Shown here piece after piece: positions 63,739 to 64,000 of a stretch of DNA of 64,000 nt (position 1 is the stretch's first letter; each line of letters starts with the position of its first letter). Location of the stretch: positions 2,393,314-2,457,313 of the forward strand of contig CH003313.1 in assembly GCA_000149265.1 (NCBI GenBank). The letters are read 5' to 3'. Source of the DNA: Ciona savignyi (Eukaryota > Chordata > Ascidiacea > Phlebobranchia > Cionidae). The notes under the pieces are model-generated. The model did no database searches. It saw nothing but the letters and a program-made list of their open reading frames with translations, and was not told the origin of the DNA. The position numbers and the translations under genes are program-made.

Positions 63739-64000
63739 GTAAGCTTACAAGTTTGCATAAAAAGGATGAATATCTTAGACAGAGTAAATTTGGTCATTAG
63801 CCAGAATATGGAAACTTTAAAACTAGTAATTTACATTAGTATCGGCTGTTACACAGTAGCCCCAGGACCAGAAATTTAAGCTCTAAAAGGCCCATTACTC
63901 GGCTAGTAATTTGGTACTTGTTTTGATTGTGCCAGATCTGTAAAGAGCCTAGATTCTAGTTACAAAAAAAACAATGGCTCTATTATATATTATACAAAAA

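Overview
The window is the interior of one very large, plus-strand, intron-rich animal gene. I could trace 124 coding exons with GT/AG introns between 63 and 63738. Codon phase is kept across almost every junction, and together they encode about 26.4 kb of coding sequence (roughly 8,800 residues). Neither the start nor the stop codon is inside the window: the first exon is the tail of a module that began upstream, and the last is the beginning of another module. I see no credible gene on the minus strand.

The predicted protein is a tandem array of about 18 modules of roughly 400-500 residues. Each module has two halves. The first is a beta-solenoid-like stretch with short hydrophobic strands, turns such as GDxTGxxH, and a single conserved Cys-Ser-Phe site in many copies. 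The second is a glycine-rich half with a fixed order of motifs: GAGHGGxGG, then GSGGG plus a strand, then LDGxI, then GGGSGGSIxI, then GxGxIxxxGG, then GGGGGGRIAVY, then GGAGTVYxE. Cys-rich elements interrupt the array at 13.4 kb and at 27.1-27.7 kb. The layout suggests a giant secreted or extracellular fibrous protein; that role is inference. I do not recognise it as a named gene.

Layout: exon 1 is a module tail; modules 1-7 occupy 0.5-25.2 kb with many small exons. A Cys-containing spacer lies at 25.5-27.9 kb. A region of unusually long exons lies at 28.5-40.5 kb (exons up to 1400 bp; one holds an entire module). Modules 12-18 occupy about 40.8-63.5 kb, and the last four share a PQYR-type motif that suggests recent duplication. 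Two exons (52 and 114) contain an apparent one-base frameshift and one junction (79/80) does not keep frame.

The introns fall into a minimal class (about 48-64 nt) and a longer class filled with repeats. The dominant repeat is a tRNA-derived SINE with about 48 full or partial copies in both orientations. There are also a second tRNA-like SINE, a fold-back MITE family, two hAT-like non-autonomous families (with 8-bp target duplications), a piggyBac-like MITE flanked by TTAA, several minisatellites and a tRNA-Tyr 5' half. Compact AT-rich introns and abundant short tRNA-derived SINEs fit an ascidian such as Ciona; this assignment is from general knowledge and was not tested.
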